Origin: DASTFY01 sp963813375
Lineage (GTDB): Bacteria > Actinomycetota > Acidimicrobiia > Acidimicrobiales > Ilumatobacteraceae
Reading direction: 5' to 3'
Length of the DNA: 64,000 nucleotides
Assembly: GCA_963813375.1 (NCBI GenBank)
Contig: CAWEYT010000017.1
Span: 186,001 to 250,000, forward strand
The translations under genes were made by a program, and so were the position numbers. Position 1 is the stretch's first letter. The number at the start of each line of letters is the position of its first letter. Below, piece by piece: positions 45,695 through 55,343 of the stretch. Below the pieces are notes generated by a model. The model was not told the origin of the DNA and made no database searches. It saw nothing but the letters and a program-made list of their open reading frames with translations.

Positions 45695-47065
45695 GTGGAC
45701 GGCTCGGCGACGGTGGCGGCCAGCGCGCTGGCGCGGCGCATCGACGGGGCGTCGTCGCGCGCCGTCGCCACCTCGATCAGCCGGCTGGTCACGAGCGGCG
45801 AGCTGGCCCCCGGCACCCGCCTGCCGACGGTGCGCGCCCTGGCCAAGGCCCTCGGCGTCAGCCCCACCACGGTGAACCAGGCCTGGCAGACCCTCGGCCG
45901 GGCGGGTGTCCTGGAGACCCGGGGCCGCAACGGCACCCACGTCCGCCCGGAGCCCGGCCGCCGCGGCCCGCAGCGCTACCGCCGCATGAACGCCGGCCCC
46001 GGTCCGCTCACCCTCGACCTGTCCCTGGGCACGCCCGACCCGGATCTCCTGCCGGACCTGGGACCGGCCCTGGCCCGCGTGGCGGGGCGCCCGCTGCCCC
46101 AGGGCTACCTCGTCGACCCCGTCCTCCCCGAGCTGGCCCAGCGGCTGCAGGACCGCTGGCCCTTCAGCCCCGGCCACCTCAGCGTGGTCGACGGAGCCAT
46201 GGACGCCCTCGATCGGCTCACGACGCTCACCGTGCGCCTCGGCGACGTCGTCCTCGTCGAGGAAGCTGCCTTCCCTCCGGTGCTCGACCTGCTGGACACC
46301 GTCGGTGCCGAGGTCGTCCCGGTAGCGATGGACGACGAGGGCATGGTGCCCGACGCCCTGCGAGCGGCCCTCGCCCGGCGTCCGGTCGCCGTGTACGTGC
46401 AGCCTCGAGCCCACAACCCGCTCGGCGTGAGCGTGACCGAGGCGCGGGCGGCGGCCCTCGCGAAGCTGCTCGAGCCGACCGGTGCCTGGGTGTTCGAGGA
46501 CGACCACGCCGGCGACATCGCGACCAGCCCGCTGGTCAGCGTCGGGACCCACCTGCCGGCCCGGACGGTGCTGGTCCAGAGCTTCTCCAAGTCCTTCGGG
46601 CCCGACCTGCGCCTGGCCGCGGTCGGAGGGCCGGAGGACCTGGTCGGTGAGCTGGTGGCTCGCCGGCTCCTCGGGGCCGGCTGGTCCAGTCGTCTCCTGC
46701 AGGGGGTGCTGCTGGAGCTGCTGGTCGACCCGGCCACCACCGAGACGCTGTCGCGCGCTCGCCGCGCGTACGCGGAGCGTCGCTCGAAGCTGGTCGACGC
46801 ACTGGCGGCGGCCGGGGTGGCGACGACCGGCCGTGAGGGCATCAACCTGTGGGTCGAGGTGGCCGACGAGCAGGCTGCGGCCTACCGCCTGGCCGCCGGG
46901 GGCGTCGGCGTCGCCGTCGGCTCACCGTTCGTGCCCGGGCGACCCCTCCGCCACGACCACATCCGCGTCACGTCCGGGCTCCTGCGTGACGGCGACGTCG
47001 ACCGCGTGGCCGGGCTCGTGGCGGAGGCCGCCGCGCCCCCCAGCCCCCGCACCCGCGCCTGGTGA
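45695..47065 (+). CDS. MocR/GabR-type regulator (GntR HTH fused to aminotransferase-like domain)
   Basis: About 456 residues. The N-terminal GntR winged helix (residues 1-80) holds ISRLVTSGELAPGTRLPTVRALAKALGVSPTTVNQAWQTLGRAGVLETRGRNGTHV. After a linker comes a fold-type I aminotransferase domain with cofactor residues intact: HNPLGVSVT, EDDHAGDI (Asp) and the PLP lysine in VLVQSFSKSFGPDLRLA. Members such as GabR and PdxR sense an amino compound as an external aldimine. Divergent orientation from the pyrimidine operon, whose product beta-alanine is an amine close to the GabR ligand GABA, makes it the likely regulator. I use GTG 45695; the frame is open to 45623. Confidence 0.88.
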   Translation: MDGSATVAASALARRIDGASSRAVATSISRLVTSGELAPGTRLPTVRALAKALGVSPTTVNQAWQTLGRAGVLETRGRNGTHVRPEPGRRGPQRYRRMNAGPGPLTLDLSLGTPDPDLLPDLGPALARVAGRPLPQGYLVDPVLPELAQRLQDRWPFSPGHLSVVDGAMDALDRLTTLTVRLGDVVLVEEAAFPPVLDLLDTVGAEVVPVAMDDEGMVPDALRAALARRPVAVYVQPRAHNPLGVSVTEARAAALAKLLEPTGAWVFEDDHAGDIATSPLVSVGTHLPARTVLVQSFSKSFGPDLRLAAVGGPEDLVGELVARRLLGAGWSSRLLQGVLLELLVDPATTETLSRARRAYAERRSKLVDALAAAGVATTGREGINLWVEVADEQAAAYRLAAGGVGVAVGSPFVPGRPLRHDHIRVTSGLLRDGDVDRVAGLVAEAAAPPSPRTRAW

Positions 47066-47077
47066 CTGCTGTGCTGA

Positions 47078-47839
47078 CTACTTCGGCTGCATGCGGATGG
47101 CGCCGTCCAGGCGGATGACCTCACCGTTCAGGTAGTCGTTGTCCACGATCGCCATGGCCATGCGGGCGAACTCGTCGGGCTGGCCGAGCCGCTTGGGGTA
47201 CACGACCGAGTCGCCGAGGGCCTTCTTGGCCTCGGCCGGGAGCAGCCCGAGGAGGGGCGTGTCCATGAGGCCGGGGGCGATGGTGCAGACCCGGATGCCG
47301 ACCACGGAGAGATCCCGCGCCGCCGGAAGGGTCATGGCCACCACGCCGCCCTTCGACGCCGAGTAGGCGAGCTGGCCGATCTGGCCGTCGAACGCCGCCA
47401 CCGACGCGGTGTTGACGATGACGCCTCGCATCCCGTCGGCCGCCGGCTCGCTGCGCGCGATGGCCGACGCCTCGTGCGTCATGCACAGCATGGTGCCGAG
47501 CAGGTTGATGCTGAGGACCCGGTCCCACTCGCTGCGCAGGTGGGGCGTGCCGTCCTTGCCGATCGTGCGCACGGCTGTGCCCGTGCCCGCGCAGTTGATG
47601 CCCACCCGCAGCGGGGCGTCCTCGGTGGCGGCGGCTACGGCCTCGGCCACCTGCTCGGCGTCGGTCACGTCGCACTTCACGAACTTCACGCCCAGCTCCG
47701 ACGCCAGCGCCTCGCCCTTCTCGGTGTTGAAGTCGACGACGGTCACGATCGCGCCGGCCGCGTGCAACCGCCGCACGGTGGCCTCGCCGAGCCCGGAGGC
47801 TCCCCCGCTGACGATCGCTGCTGCCCCGGTGACGTCCAT
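47078..47839 (-). CDS. SDR family oxidoreductase, 3-hydroxyacyl-CoA dehydrogenase type-2 like
   Basis: A 253-residue classical SDR. Cofactor motif AAIVSGGASGLGEATVRRL with an Asp after strand 2 (VTVVDFNTEKG), indicating NAD preference; INCAGTG; catalytic Ser in NTASVAAFDGQIGQ and YxxxK in YSASKGGVVAM; C-terminal IAPGLMDTPLLGLLPAEAKKALGDSVVYPKRLGQPDEFA. The overall pattern, including the FDGQIGQ and LGQPDEFA segments, matches HSD17B10/3-hydroxyacyl-CoA dehydrogenase type 2, which acts in branched-chain fatty acid and isoleucine breakdown. ATG 47839 is the start. It converges on the MocR gene (13 bases between stops) and is divergent from the E1-like gene. Confidence 0.9.
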   Translation of the reverse strand: MDVTGAAAIVSGGASGLGEATVRRLHAAGAIVTVVDFNTEKGEALASELGVKFVKCDVTDAEQVAEAVAAATEDAPLRVGINCAGTGTAVRTIGKDGTPHLRSEWDRVLSINLLGTMLCMTHEASAIARSEPAADGMRGVIVNTASVAAFDGQIGQLAYSASKGGVVAMTLPAARDLSVVGIRVCTIAPGLMDTPLLGLLPAEAKKALGDSVVYPKRLGQPDEFARMAMAIVDNDYLNGEVIRLDGAIRMQPK

Positions 47840-47913
47840 GGCGGCGCAGACTAGAGGGCCGTTCATCCCCTGCCACCTGCGCTCCGGGCCGGGCCGCCGT
47901 AACCTCCGCCCAC

Positions 47914-50299
47914 ATGACGGCACAGACGGCGCCGACGGTGTCGACTGTGTCGACTGTGTCGACGATGTCGACGGTGCCGAGCGAGACGACGCTGGAGTCC
48001 ATCCAGCAACGCCTCCTGTGGCTCGCGGTGAGGATCGTCGACTATGCCAATCACGACCGGGCGAACCACGGCCGGCCGGCGGCCGAGATCAAGGTGGGCG
48101 GCCACCAGGCCAGCTCGGCGTCGATGGTCGGGATCATGACGTCCCTGTGGTTCGGCCACCTCAACGGCGACGACAAGGTGGCCGTCAAGCCCCACGCCTC
48201 GCCCGTGTACCACGCCATCAAGTACCTGACGGGCGAGCTCGACCGCTCCTACCTCACGCAGCTCCGCGCCTTCGGTGGCCTGCAGGCCTACCCGTCGCGG
48301 ACGAAGGACCCGGACGTCGCCGACTTCTCGACCGGCTCCGTGGGGCTGGGCGCGGTGGCGCCGTTGTTCGCCGCGATGGCGCGCCGCTACATCGAGGCCC
48401 ACTTCGGTCCGCAACGCCCGGCCCGCTTCATCGCGCTCGTCGGCGACGCCGAGCTCGACGAGGGCAACGTCTGGGAGGCCATCGCCGACCCCGCGCTCCA
48501 AGGTCTCGGCAACGTGATGTGGATCATCGACGTCAACCGGCAGAGCCTGGACCGGGTCATCCCCGGCATGAAGGTCCACAAGCTGATGAAGTTCTTCGCC
48601 GACTCGGGATGGCACGTCGTCGAGGCCAAGTACGGGCACCTGCTCGAGGCGGCGTTCGCCCGGCCTGGCGGCGAGCACCTGCGCCGCCACATCGACGACA
48701 TGTCGAACGAGGAGTACCAGTCGCTGTTCGCCCACCGGGGAGCGGCGCTGCGGGAGCGGTTCCTGGCCGGAGCCGACGACGAGCTGGTGCGGTTCCTGGG
48801 CGACGTCCCCGACGACGAGCTGGCGCCGTTGGTCCAGAACCTCGGTGGCCACGACCTCCAGGTGCTGGCCGAGGCCTACCGCGCCGCCGACGCCGAGCCC
48901 GACCGCCCCAGCGTGGTGTTCGCCTACACGGTGAAGGGCTGGGGCCTGCCCATCGCCGGCGATCCGCTGAACCACGCCGCGCTCCTGTCCCGAGCTCAGA
49001 TCGACGCGTTCCGGGCCGACCTCGGGCTCGACGTCGACAGCGAGTGGGACCGCTTCGATGCGGACTCGCCGGAGGGCCGGCTCTGCGCGCTCGTGGGCAG
49101 CTCGATCCTGAACCGGCCGCTGAACCCGCGTCCCGTCCTGGAGCTGCCCGCCGAGGTCGGGGTCACGACCGCCAAGCCGGTGTCGACGCAGGAGACCTTC
49201 GGCCGGCTCCTGAACGGCCTCGCCGCGCACCCGGCGGCGGCACCGCGGCTGGTCACCACCTCGCCCGACGTGAGCGTCTCCACGAACCTCGGCGGCTGGA
49301 TCAACAAGATGGGTGTGTTCAGCCCGGCCGAGGAGCAGGACTTCCTCGGCGCCGACCGCCTCCTGCGCTGGCGGCAGAGCCCGTCCGGTCAGCACATCGA
49401 GCTCGGCATCAGCGAGATGAACCTGTTCCTCAGCCTCCACGCGCTGGGCCTCGGGCACGAGCTGCACGGCGAGCACCTGCTGCCGGTCGGGACCGTGTAC
49501 GACCCCTTCGTCTGCCGGGGGCTCGACGCCCTCATCTACGCCCTCTACAACGGTGCCCGCTTCGTGCTGGTCGGGACCCCGTCGGGCGTCTCGCTGGCGC
49601 CCGGAGGGCGGCGCCCACCAGTCGACCATCACGCCCTCGATCGGGATCGAGCTGCCCGGCCTGACGCTGGCCGAGCCGGCCTACGCCACCGCGCTCGACT
49701 GGCTGCTGTGCGACGGCCTGGCCCGGCTGGCACGGCCCGACGGTGACTCGCTGTACCTCCGGCTGTCGACGCGCCCGCTGGACCAAGCCCCGTTCAAGGC
49801 GGCGCGGGAGCGCCTCGGCGACGACCTGCTCCGGGCCGACGTCCTGGCCGGCGGCTACCGGCTGGTCGAGCCGGCGGACGGCGAGGCTGATGTCCTGCTG
49901 GCCGCCAGCGGTGCGGTCCTCCCCGAGGTCGTCGCCGCGGCCGAGCTCCTCGGCCGCGAGGGCCTGCGGGCCGCCGTCCTCGACCTGACCAGTGCCGACC
50001 GCCTCTACCGGGAGTGGCGCGACGGTCTCCGGGACGCCGGCCGTGAGGCCCGGCCAGCGGCCGTCGAGCGCTTGCACCTGGCCCGGCTCATCCCCGCGGC
50101 GGAACGGTCGGCGCCGATCGTCACCGTCCACGACGCGGCCAGCCACGCCCTGGCCTGGCTGGGCTCGGTGTTCGGCACGCGGGTCGTCCCCGTCGGCGTC
50201 GACGCCTTCGGCCAGTCCGGCTCGGTGCCTGAGCTGTACGAGGCCTTCGACCTCTTGCCCGACCAGATCGTCAACGCCGCCCTCGTGGCGCTGGGCTGA
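47914..50299 (+). CDS. Thiamine-diphosphate 2-oxoacid dehydrogenase E1/transketolase-like enzyme, one frameshift
   Basis: A 794-residue ThDP enzyme resembling homodimeric pyruvate dehydrogenase E1 and transketolase. ThDP/Mg site: VGDAELDEGNVWEAIADPAL...VMWIIDVNRQSLD. N-terminal substrate region: HGRPAAEIKVGGHQASSASMVGIMTSLWFGHL and VKPHASPVYHAIKYL. The pyrimidine-binding half includes ELGISEMNLFLSLHALGLGHE (catalytic Glu) and YDPFVCRGLDALIYALY. One extra G after CCC near 49603 breaks the frame before AHQSTITPSIG. The first 20 codons are a micro-repeat (VSTVSTVSTMSTV; 9-base units at about 47938-47976) with several possible starts. It is not next to E2/E3; acceptor and substrate are unknown. 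Confidence 0.85.
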
Positions 50300-50328
50300 T
50301 CGGCCGCGCCCGACCGGAGTCCACCCAT

Positions 50329-50377
50329 GTTCATGGCCGATGCGGCCGCACAGGGGGCGGCGAGATCGGCCATGAAC
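50329..50377. repeat. Palindromic intergenic repeat, ATGAAC family
   Basis: Perfect 13-base arms GTTCATGGCCGAT (50329-50341) and ATCGGCCATGAAC (50365-50377), with a GC-rich loop. The arm end matches the element at 17158-17208 (GTTCATGGC/GCCATGAAC). It lies 30 bases after the E1-like stop and could serve as its transcription end. Confidence 0.7.
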
Positions 50378-50409
50378 GGTGCGGAGGGCGCCGGTAGCGT
50401 CGAGACCGC

Positions 50410-50808
50410 ATGCACGGCGAGACCGCTCCCGAACCGCTCCCGGGTCCCTCGCCGGCGATGCACCTCCACCCGTGGTGGCGCTACGGCCTGGCACTGGCCT
50501 GGGCCGCCGTGCTGGTCGGCCTACTCGTCCCCGAGAACCAGGGCTACGACCTCGGAAAGCGGCCGTTCTGGTGGGACGGGGTGCTGCTCGTGGTGGCGGG
50601 CGTCGTGGCCATGGTGGTCCTCCTGCTGCGGGACTGGCGGTGGGCGCCGCTGGCCTCGATCGGCCTGAGCCTGGTCCTCGTGGCGCTCGCCGTACCCGAC
50701 CTCGACGAGAACGCGGGCATCGCGGTGAAGCAACTCATCATCGCCGCGGGGATCCTGCTCGTGTCGATCGGCTCGCTCAGCGCCTGGTCGCCCCGGTCAA
50801 ACGCCTGA
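50410..50808 (+). CDS. Small membrane protein of unknown function
   Basis: A 132-residue protein with a polar, Pro-rich N-terminus (HGETAPEPLPGPSP) and four hydrophobic helices: YGLALAWAAVLVGLLV, GVLLVVAGVVAMVVLLL, LASIGLSLVLVALAV and QLIIAAGILLVSIGSL. Short loops hold PENQGYDLGKRPFWWDG and PDLDENAGIAVK. No family is recognised. An internal ATG at 50458 (MHLHPWWRYG) is an alternative start. It precedes the glutamine-synthetase-like gene by 54 bases on the same strand, so the two may share a transcript. Confidence 0.65.
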   Translation: MHGETAPEPLPGPSPAMHLHPWWRYGLALAWAAVLVGLLVPENQGYDLGKRPFWWDGVLLVVAGVVAMVVLLLRDWRWAPLASIGLSLVLVALAVPDLDENAGIAVKQLIIAAGILLVSIGSLSAWSPRSNA

Positions 50809-50862
50809 GCTGGCTACGGTGCCGCCGGGTCGCGTCCGGGGACCAGGGGAGGAGTGAGCGGG

Positions 50863-52241
50863 ATGTCCGAGCGTCGGAGCGTGAGCGCCGAAGAGCTGGC
50901 CGAGCAGATCAACGTCGGCGAGATCGACACGGTGCTCGTGGTCTTCCCCGACCTCCAGGGCCGGCTGGTCGGGAAGCGGGCGAACGCTCGCTTCTACCTG
51001 GAACACGTCGCCAACGGCGCGGGCACGGAGAACTGCAACTACCTGATCGCCACGGACATGGAGAACGTCCCAGTACCCGGCTACCGCTTCGCCAACTACG
51101 ACCTCGGCTACGGCGACATGCTGGCCATGCCTGACGAGGACACCATCCGCGTCGACGCCGTGGCTGCCGAAGACCGCGCTCGTCCTCGCCGACCTGCTCG
51201 ACGTCGACACGCGAGAGCCGATCGAGGTGTCGCCGCGCCAGATCCTCCGCCGCCAGGAGGAAGCCGCCGACGCCATGGGGTTCACGGCCCACGTGGCCAG
51301 CGAGATCGAGTTCTACCTCTTCCACGACAGCCTGGAGGAGGTCTGGGCGAAGGGCTTCCGCGACCTGCGCCCCCACGCGCCCGTACCTCGAGGACTACCA
51401 CATCCTGCAAACCTCGAAGGACGAGTACGTGATCGGCGATCTCCGCCGCCACCTCGAGGCGGTCGGTGTGCCGGTCGAGTTCTCCAAGGGCGAAGCCGGA
51501 CGCGGCCAGCACGAGATCAACCTCGAGTACACGACGCCCGTCGAGATGGCCGACCGCAACCTCATCTACAAGAACGCCGCCAAGGAGATCGCCCACCTCC
51601 ACGGACGATCGGTGACGTTCATGGCCAAGTGGGACTGGGACGACACAGGCTCGTCGTGCCACGTCCACTCGAGCCTGTGCGACGCCGACGGGACATCAGT
51701 GCTGGCCGACCACCACGCCGAGCACGGCATGACCGAGACCTTCCGGTGGTACCTCGGCGGCCTGCTGGCCACCGCGCGGGAGATGAGCCTGCTGTTCGCT
51801 CCCACCATCAACTCGTACAAGCGGTTCCAGCCAGGATCGTGGGCGCCGACCGCGGTGGCCTGGGGTGTCGACAACCGCACCCTCGGCTTCCGCAAGGTCG
51901 GCCATGGCGAGGCGACCCGCGTCGAGTGCCGCATCCCCGGCTCCGACGCCAACAGCTACCTGGCCTTCGCCGCGACCCTGGCCGGCGGCCTGCACGGGAT
52001 CCGCAACAAGATCGACCCCGGCGCTCCCTACCTGGGCAATGGTTACGAAAGCAACGATCTCCCCCGCGTGCCCGCCTCCCTCGTCGAGGCCATCGAGCTG
52101 TGGCGGGCCAGCGACGTCGCGCGTGAGGCCTTCGGCGACGAGGTCCACCACCACATCCTCAACATGGCCGAGCAGGAGTGGCTGGAGTCGAACCGCTGCG
52201 TGACCGACTGGGAGCTCCGCCGCTACTTCGAACGCATTTAG
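50863..52241 (+). CDS. Glutamine-synthetase-like gamma-glutamyl ligase, two frameshifts
   Basis: A 458-residue ATP-dependent carboxylate-amine ligase of the glutamine synthetase fold. N-terminal beta-grasp: TVLVVFPDLQGRLVGKRANARFYL, the DxQGRxxGKR form seen in GlnA3/GlnA4-type gamma-glutamyl-polyamine or -ethanolamine ligases rather than housekeeping GS. Catalytic barrel: HVASEIEFYLF, GQHEINLEYTTP, KWDWDDTGSSCHVHSSL (usual HxHxSL metal/ATP site) and INSYKRFQPGSWAPTAVAWGVDNRT, with VECRIPGSDANSYLA. Inserted G at about 51169 and after CCC at 51383 break the frame. ATG 50863 fits the ribosome binding site GGAGGAG. It probably glutamylates an amine for nitrogen use or detoxification. Confidence 0.87.
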
Positions 52242-53263
52242 CACTCAGGCCAGAGCGGGAGACCGCCGGGCGCGAAGACGGCGGGTTGGCCGCCGGTGTG
52301 CCAGAAGACGACGTCGTCACCCGGCGCCCAGTGACCGTCGGCGGCGAGCGCCAGCAGGCCGGCGAAGGCCTTCGCCGTGTAGACGCGATCGAGCACCCAG
52401 CCTCCGTGGCGGGCCGCCCACAGGAGCGCGTCGTCGGCCTCCGGGGTCGGTACGGCGTAGTCGTCACCGAGCGTTGAGCCCTCCAGGTGGACGTCCGCGG
52501 CATCGACCCGGACGTCGTCGAGCCCGAGGTGCGCCAGCGTCTCGTCCGCCAGCTCCGCGGTGTACGACTCCGCCAGCAGTATCCCTTTGGCCACGGCGAA
52601 CGCGACGACGTCGGGGACGGCCTCTCCCCCGGCGGCGATCGCGGCCCGCCCGGCCAGCAAGCCGGCGTGCGTCCCGCCGCTGGACGTGGCGTGCACCACG
52701 GCGCGAGGACGGCAGCCGGCGGCGTCGCACTGCTCCACGAGCTCTGCGAACGCCGCCGCGAACCCCGCGGCCCCGACCGCCGTGCTGCCCCCGATGGGGA
52801 TGGCGAACGGCCGGCGCCCCGCCGCCAGGAGCTCCTCGGCCAGCGCGTCCTTGGCCTCCTCCAGCAGACCCCAGTCGTCCGTACCGGGATGGTGCGCCCG
52901 CGCACCGAACAGCGCCGAGAGGAGCTGGTTCCCCGACGGTCGCTCGGGTGCAGGGCCGCCCAGCACCAGGTGGACCTCCAGGCCGAGCCGGGCGCCCGCG
53001 GCCGCCGTCATCCGGCAGTGGTTCGACTGGCCGGCTCCGACGGTGACGAGGGTGTCGGCGCCCTCGGCCAGCGCCGTCCCGCACAGGTGCTCGAGCTTGC
53101 GGGCCTTGTTGCCGCCCATCCCCAACCCCGTGAGGTCGTCGCGCTTGACCCACAGGCGGGCACCGCCGGGCAGGAGCGGCCCCTCCTCCAGCGGCGTCGG
53201 CAGGGTGGCCAGCCCGGCCTTCGGCCGCGCCGCGATCGCCGCCGCCAATCGCTCGGCGCTCAC
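52238..53263 (-). CDS. D-cysteine desulfhydrase/ACC-deaminase family PLP enzyme
   Basis: A 341-residue fold-type II PLP enzyme. LWVKRDDLTGLGMGGNKARKLEHL contains the Schiff-base Lys (GGNKARK), followed by DTLVTVGAGQSNHCRMTAAAGARLGL (Ser/Asn of the substrate carboxylate loop), AIPIGGSTAVGAAGF, and VVHATSSGGTHAGLLAG, the glycine-rich phosphate loop. This pattern is shared by D-cysteine desulfhydrase and 1-aminocyclopropane-1-carboxylate deaminase; sequence alone does not separate them safely. GTG 53263 overlaps the ArgJ-like stop (GTGA), implying coupled translation. Its 3' end overlaps the convergent GS-like gene by four bases. The frame is intact. Confidence 0.85.
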   Translation of the reverse strand: MSAERLAAAIAARPKAGLATLPTPLEEGPLLPGGARLWVKRDDLTGLGMGGNKARKLEHLCGTALAEGADTLVTVGAGQSNHCRMTAAAGARLGLEVHLVLGGPAPERPSGNQLLSALFGARAHHPGTDDWGLLEEAKDALAEELLAAGRRPFAIPIGGSTAVGAAGFAAAFAELVEQCDAAGCRPRAVVHATSSGGTHAGLLAGRAAIAAGGEAVPDVVAFAVAKGILLAESYTAELADETLAHLGLDDVRVDAADVHLEGSTLGDDYAVPTPEADDALLWAARHGGWVLDRVYTAKAFAGLLALAADGHWAPGDDVVFWHTGGQPAVFAPGGLPLWPEC

Positions 53264-54423
53264 GTCGTGTAGTCGGCGTTGATCCGGACGTACTGATCGG
53301 AGAGGTCGCAGCCGTACACCGTGAACGCACCCTCCCCGACACCGAGGCTGACGTGGATCAGCACCTCGTCGCCCTTCATGTAGCCGGCCAGCGAAGCCAG
53401 GCCGTCCTCGTCCACGGGGCGCGGGTACACCTCCTGCGCGCCGAAGCGGATGACCACGCGTTCCTGGTCGATGTCGGTGTCGTCCGAGCACTTGCCGACG
53501 GCCATGGCCACCCGCCCCCAGTTGGGGTCGGCGCCGTGCACCGCGGTCTTCACCAGTGGCGAGTTGACGATGGCCTTGGCCACCCGCTTCGCCTGGGCGT
53601 CGTCCGCGGCGCCGTCGACCGTGACCTCGATCAGGGTGGTGGCCCCCTCGCCGTCCCGTGCGATCTGGCGGGTGAGCGAGAGAGCGACGGTGTGCAGCGC
53701 CGCCTCGAGCTCGGCCGGCGGCACCGGGCCGGCGGCGCCGCTGGCCATGACGGCGGCGGTGTCGCTGGTCGACGTATCGGTGTCGATGCTGAGTGCGTTG
53801 AACGTCCGATCGATGACCCGGCGGAAGAGCTGATCGAGCTCGGCCGTCCCGACCTCGGCGTCGGTGACGAAGAGGGTGATGAGCGTCGCCATGTCCGGCT
53901 CGATCATCCCGACGCCCTTGGCGATGCCGACCACCCGAGCCGCACCCGCCCGGGCCTCCGCGATCTTGGCGACGGTGTCCGTGGTCATGATGGCCCGGGC
54001 CGCGGCCAGCGCGTCCCGGCCTTCGAACGGCGCCACGAGCCCGCCGAGGTGGGACCGGACGCGGTCCATCGGGTAGCGCCGCCCGATCACCCCGGTCGAG
54101 GCCAGCAGCACGTCGTCCGGCTCGGCGCCCAGCGCGGCGGCGACGCCGGCCACCACCTCGGCGGCGTCGGCGTCGCCCGCCGCACCGTTGGCGACGTTGG
54201 CGTTCTTGGAGATGACGGCGAAGGCCTGCAGCCGGCCGTCGGCCACGTGCCGGCGGCTGACCGTCACACTCGGGCCGGCGAAGCGCGATCGGGTGAACAC
54301 CGCCGCCGCCGGGCAGGGCCGGGCGGCGGCGATGACGGTGAAGTCCGCTGTCTCGTCCTTGATGCCGATGTTGGCGACGTGGCACGAGAACCCGGCGGGC
54401 AGCTCGACCATGAGATCGTCCAT
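53260..54423 (-). CDS. argJ: ArgJ/ornithine acetyltransferase family protein
   Basis: A 387-residue member of the self-cleaving Ntn-hydrolase family that moves acetyl groups between ornithine and glutamate. The autocleavage site is present: GIAKGVGMIEPDMAT followed by LITLFVTDAEVG, with Thr as the new N-terminal nucleophile, and the oxyanion/substrate loops LLASTGVIGRRYPMDRV and DTDTSTSDTAAVMASG. The N-terminal segment usually NSGNANACTG reads SKNANVANGAAG, a noticeable deviation. There is no argC, argB or argD nearby; instead it is translationally coupled to a PLP deaminase. It may be a true ArgJ relocated from its operon or an OAT-like enzyme with another acceptor, as known in some secondary metabolic pathways. 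Confidence 0.82.
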   Translation of the reverse strand: MDDLMVELPAGFSCHVANIGIKDETADFTVIAAARPCPAAAVFTRSRFAGPSVTVSRRHVADGRLQAFAVISKNANVANGAAGDADAAEVVAGVAAALGAEPDDVLLASTGVIGRRYPMDRVRSHLGGLVAPFEGRDALAAARAIMTTDTVAKIAEARAGAARVVGIAKGVGMIEPDMATLITLFVTDAEVGTAELDQLFRRVIDRTFNALSIDTDTSTSDTAAVMASGAAGPVPPAELEAALHTVALSLTRQIARDGEGATTLIEVTVDGAADDAQAKRVAKAIVNSPLVKTAVHGADPNWGRVAMAVGKCSDDTDIDQERVVIRFGAQEVYPRPVDEDGLASLAGYMKGDEVLIHVSLGVGEGAFTVYGCDLSDQYVRINADYTT

Positions 54424-54478
54424 GGCCAGAGCCTGCCAGCCCGGATCCCCAGCGGCGCGACGTGCCGAGCCGCAGGCG

Positions 54479-55267
54479 CTACGGCGCGGGAGAACCCGTG
54501 ACCGGGCCGAGCAGCTTGAACACCGCGCCCGTCGGGTCGGCCAGCGTCGCCAGCCGCCCGTACGGCGTGTCCTCGGCGGGCTGGATGACCGAGCCGCCGA
54601 GCTCGAGCGCCTTGGCAATCGTGGCGTCCGCGTCGTCGGTGCCGAAGTACACCGACCAGTGCGCGGGGACACCCTCGGGCAGGAACCCCGAGGCGTCCAT
54701 CACGCCGGCCACCTGCTCCTCGCCGTCCTTCGCCGTCGTGTAGCGGAACTCCGGCGTGTCCCCCATCACCTCGGTCTCCCAGCCGAACACCTGGCGATAG
54801 AACTCGACGGAGGCGTCGTAGTCGCGGGTGTGGAGCTCGAACCAGTTCGGCGTCGACGTCTCGCCGACGACCTCCAGGCCCGGGTACGTGCCGGGCTGCC
54901 ACATGCCGATGCCGGCGCCGCCGACGTCGGTGACGAACCCCATCGTGCCGAGATCACCGACGGGCATGGGCGGGACGATCACCTGCCCACCGTTGGCGGC
55001 CACGGCCTCGGCGGTCTTGGCGGCATCGTCGGTGGCGAGGTAGATCGACCACACATCCGGTATCCCGGCGTCCGGCTGGGCCTTCATGCCGCCGGCGACG
55101 CGCACACCGCCGTGCGTGAAGTTGAAGTAGCCGCCGAACTCCTCGTTCGGTTCCTCGGCCGTCCAACCGAACAGCTCGCTGTAGAACGCACGGGATCGGT
55201 CGGGATCGGACGTCATCAGGTCGACCCAGCTGGGTGCTCCGACCGGGACGCTGGTTCTCGTCGGCAT
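54479..55267 (-). CDS. VOC (glyoxalase/bleomycin-resistance fold) two-domain protein
   Basis: A 262-residue protein with two tandem vicinal-oxygen-chelate modules: residues 10-125 (SWVDLMTSDPDRSRAFYSELFGWTAEE...VWSIYLATDDAAKTAEAV) and 135-255 (NWFELHTRDYDASVEFYRQVFGWETEV...HWSVYFGTDDADATIAKALELGGSV). Each shows the betaalphabetabetabeta order ending FGW and a V/I-YxxTDD strand. The candidate metal His positions are only partly conserved, so catalysis is uncertain; many such actinobacterial proteins (CFP-30B/27 kDa antigen type) are of unknown function. ATG 55267 is the start. It lies alone between ArgJ-like and serine hydrolase genes, all on the minus strand. Confidence 0.87.
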   Translation of the reverse strand: MPTRTSVPVGAPSWVDLMTSDPDRSRAFYSELFGWTAEEPNEEFGGYFNFTHGGVRVAGGMKAQPDAGIPDVWSIYLATDDAAKTAEAVAANGGQVIVPPMPVGDLGTMGFVTDVGGAGIGMWQPGTYPGLEVVGETSTPNWFELHTRDYDASVEFYRQVFGWETEVMGDTPEFRYTTAKDGEEQVAGVMDASGFLPEGVPAHWSVYFGTDDADATIAKALELGGSVIQPAEDTPYGRLATLADPTGAVFKLLGPVTGSPAP

Positions 55268-55343
55268 GAGGTTGTCTCCTGTGCTCGTGGATGGACTGGG
55301 ATGTGGACGCCCGCCGGTCCGCGAACTCATCGCCGGAGGACGG

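Noticed and set aside
49532..50494. Minus-strand frame opposite the end of the E1-like gene and the repeat at 50329
   Set aside because: It is antisense to a conserved ThDP-enzyme C-terminus and runs through a palindromic repeat; no domain is visible.
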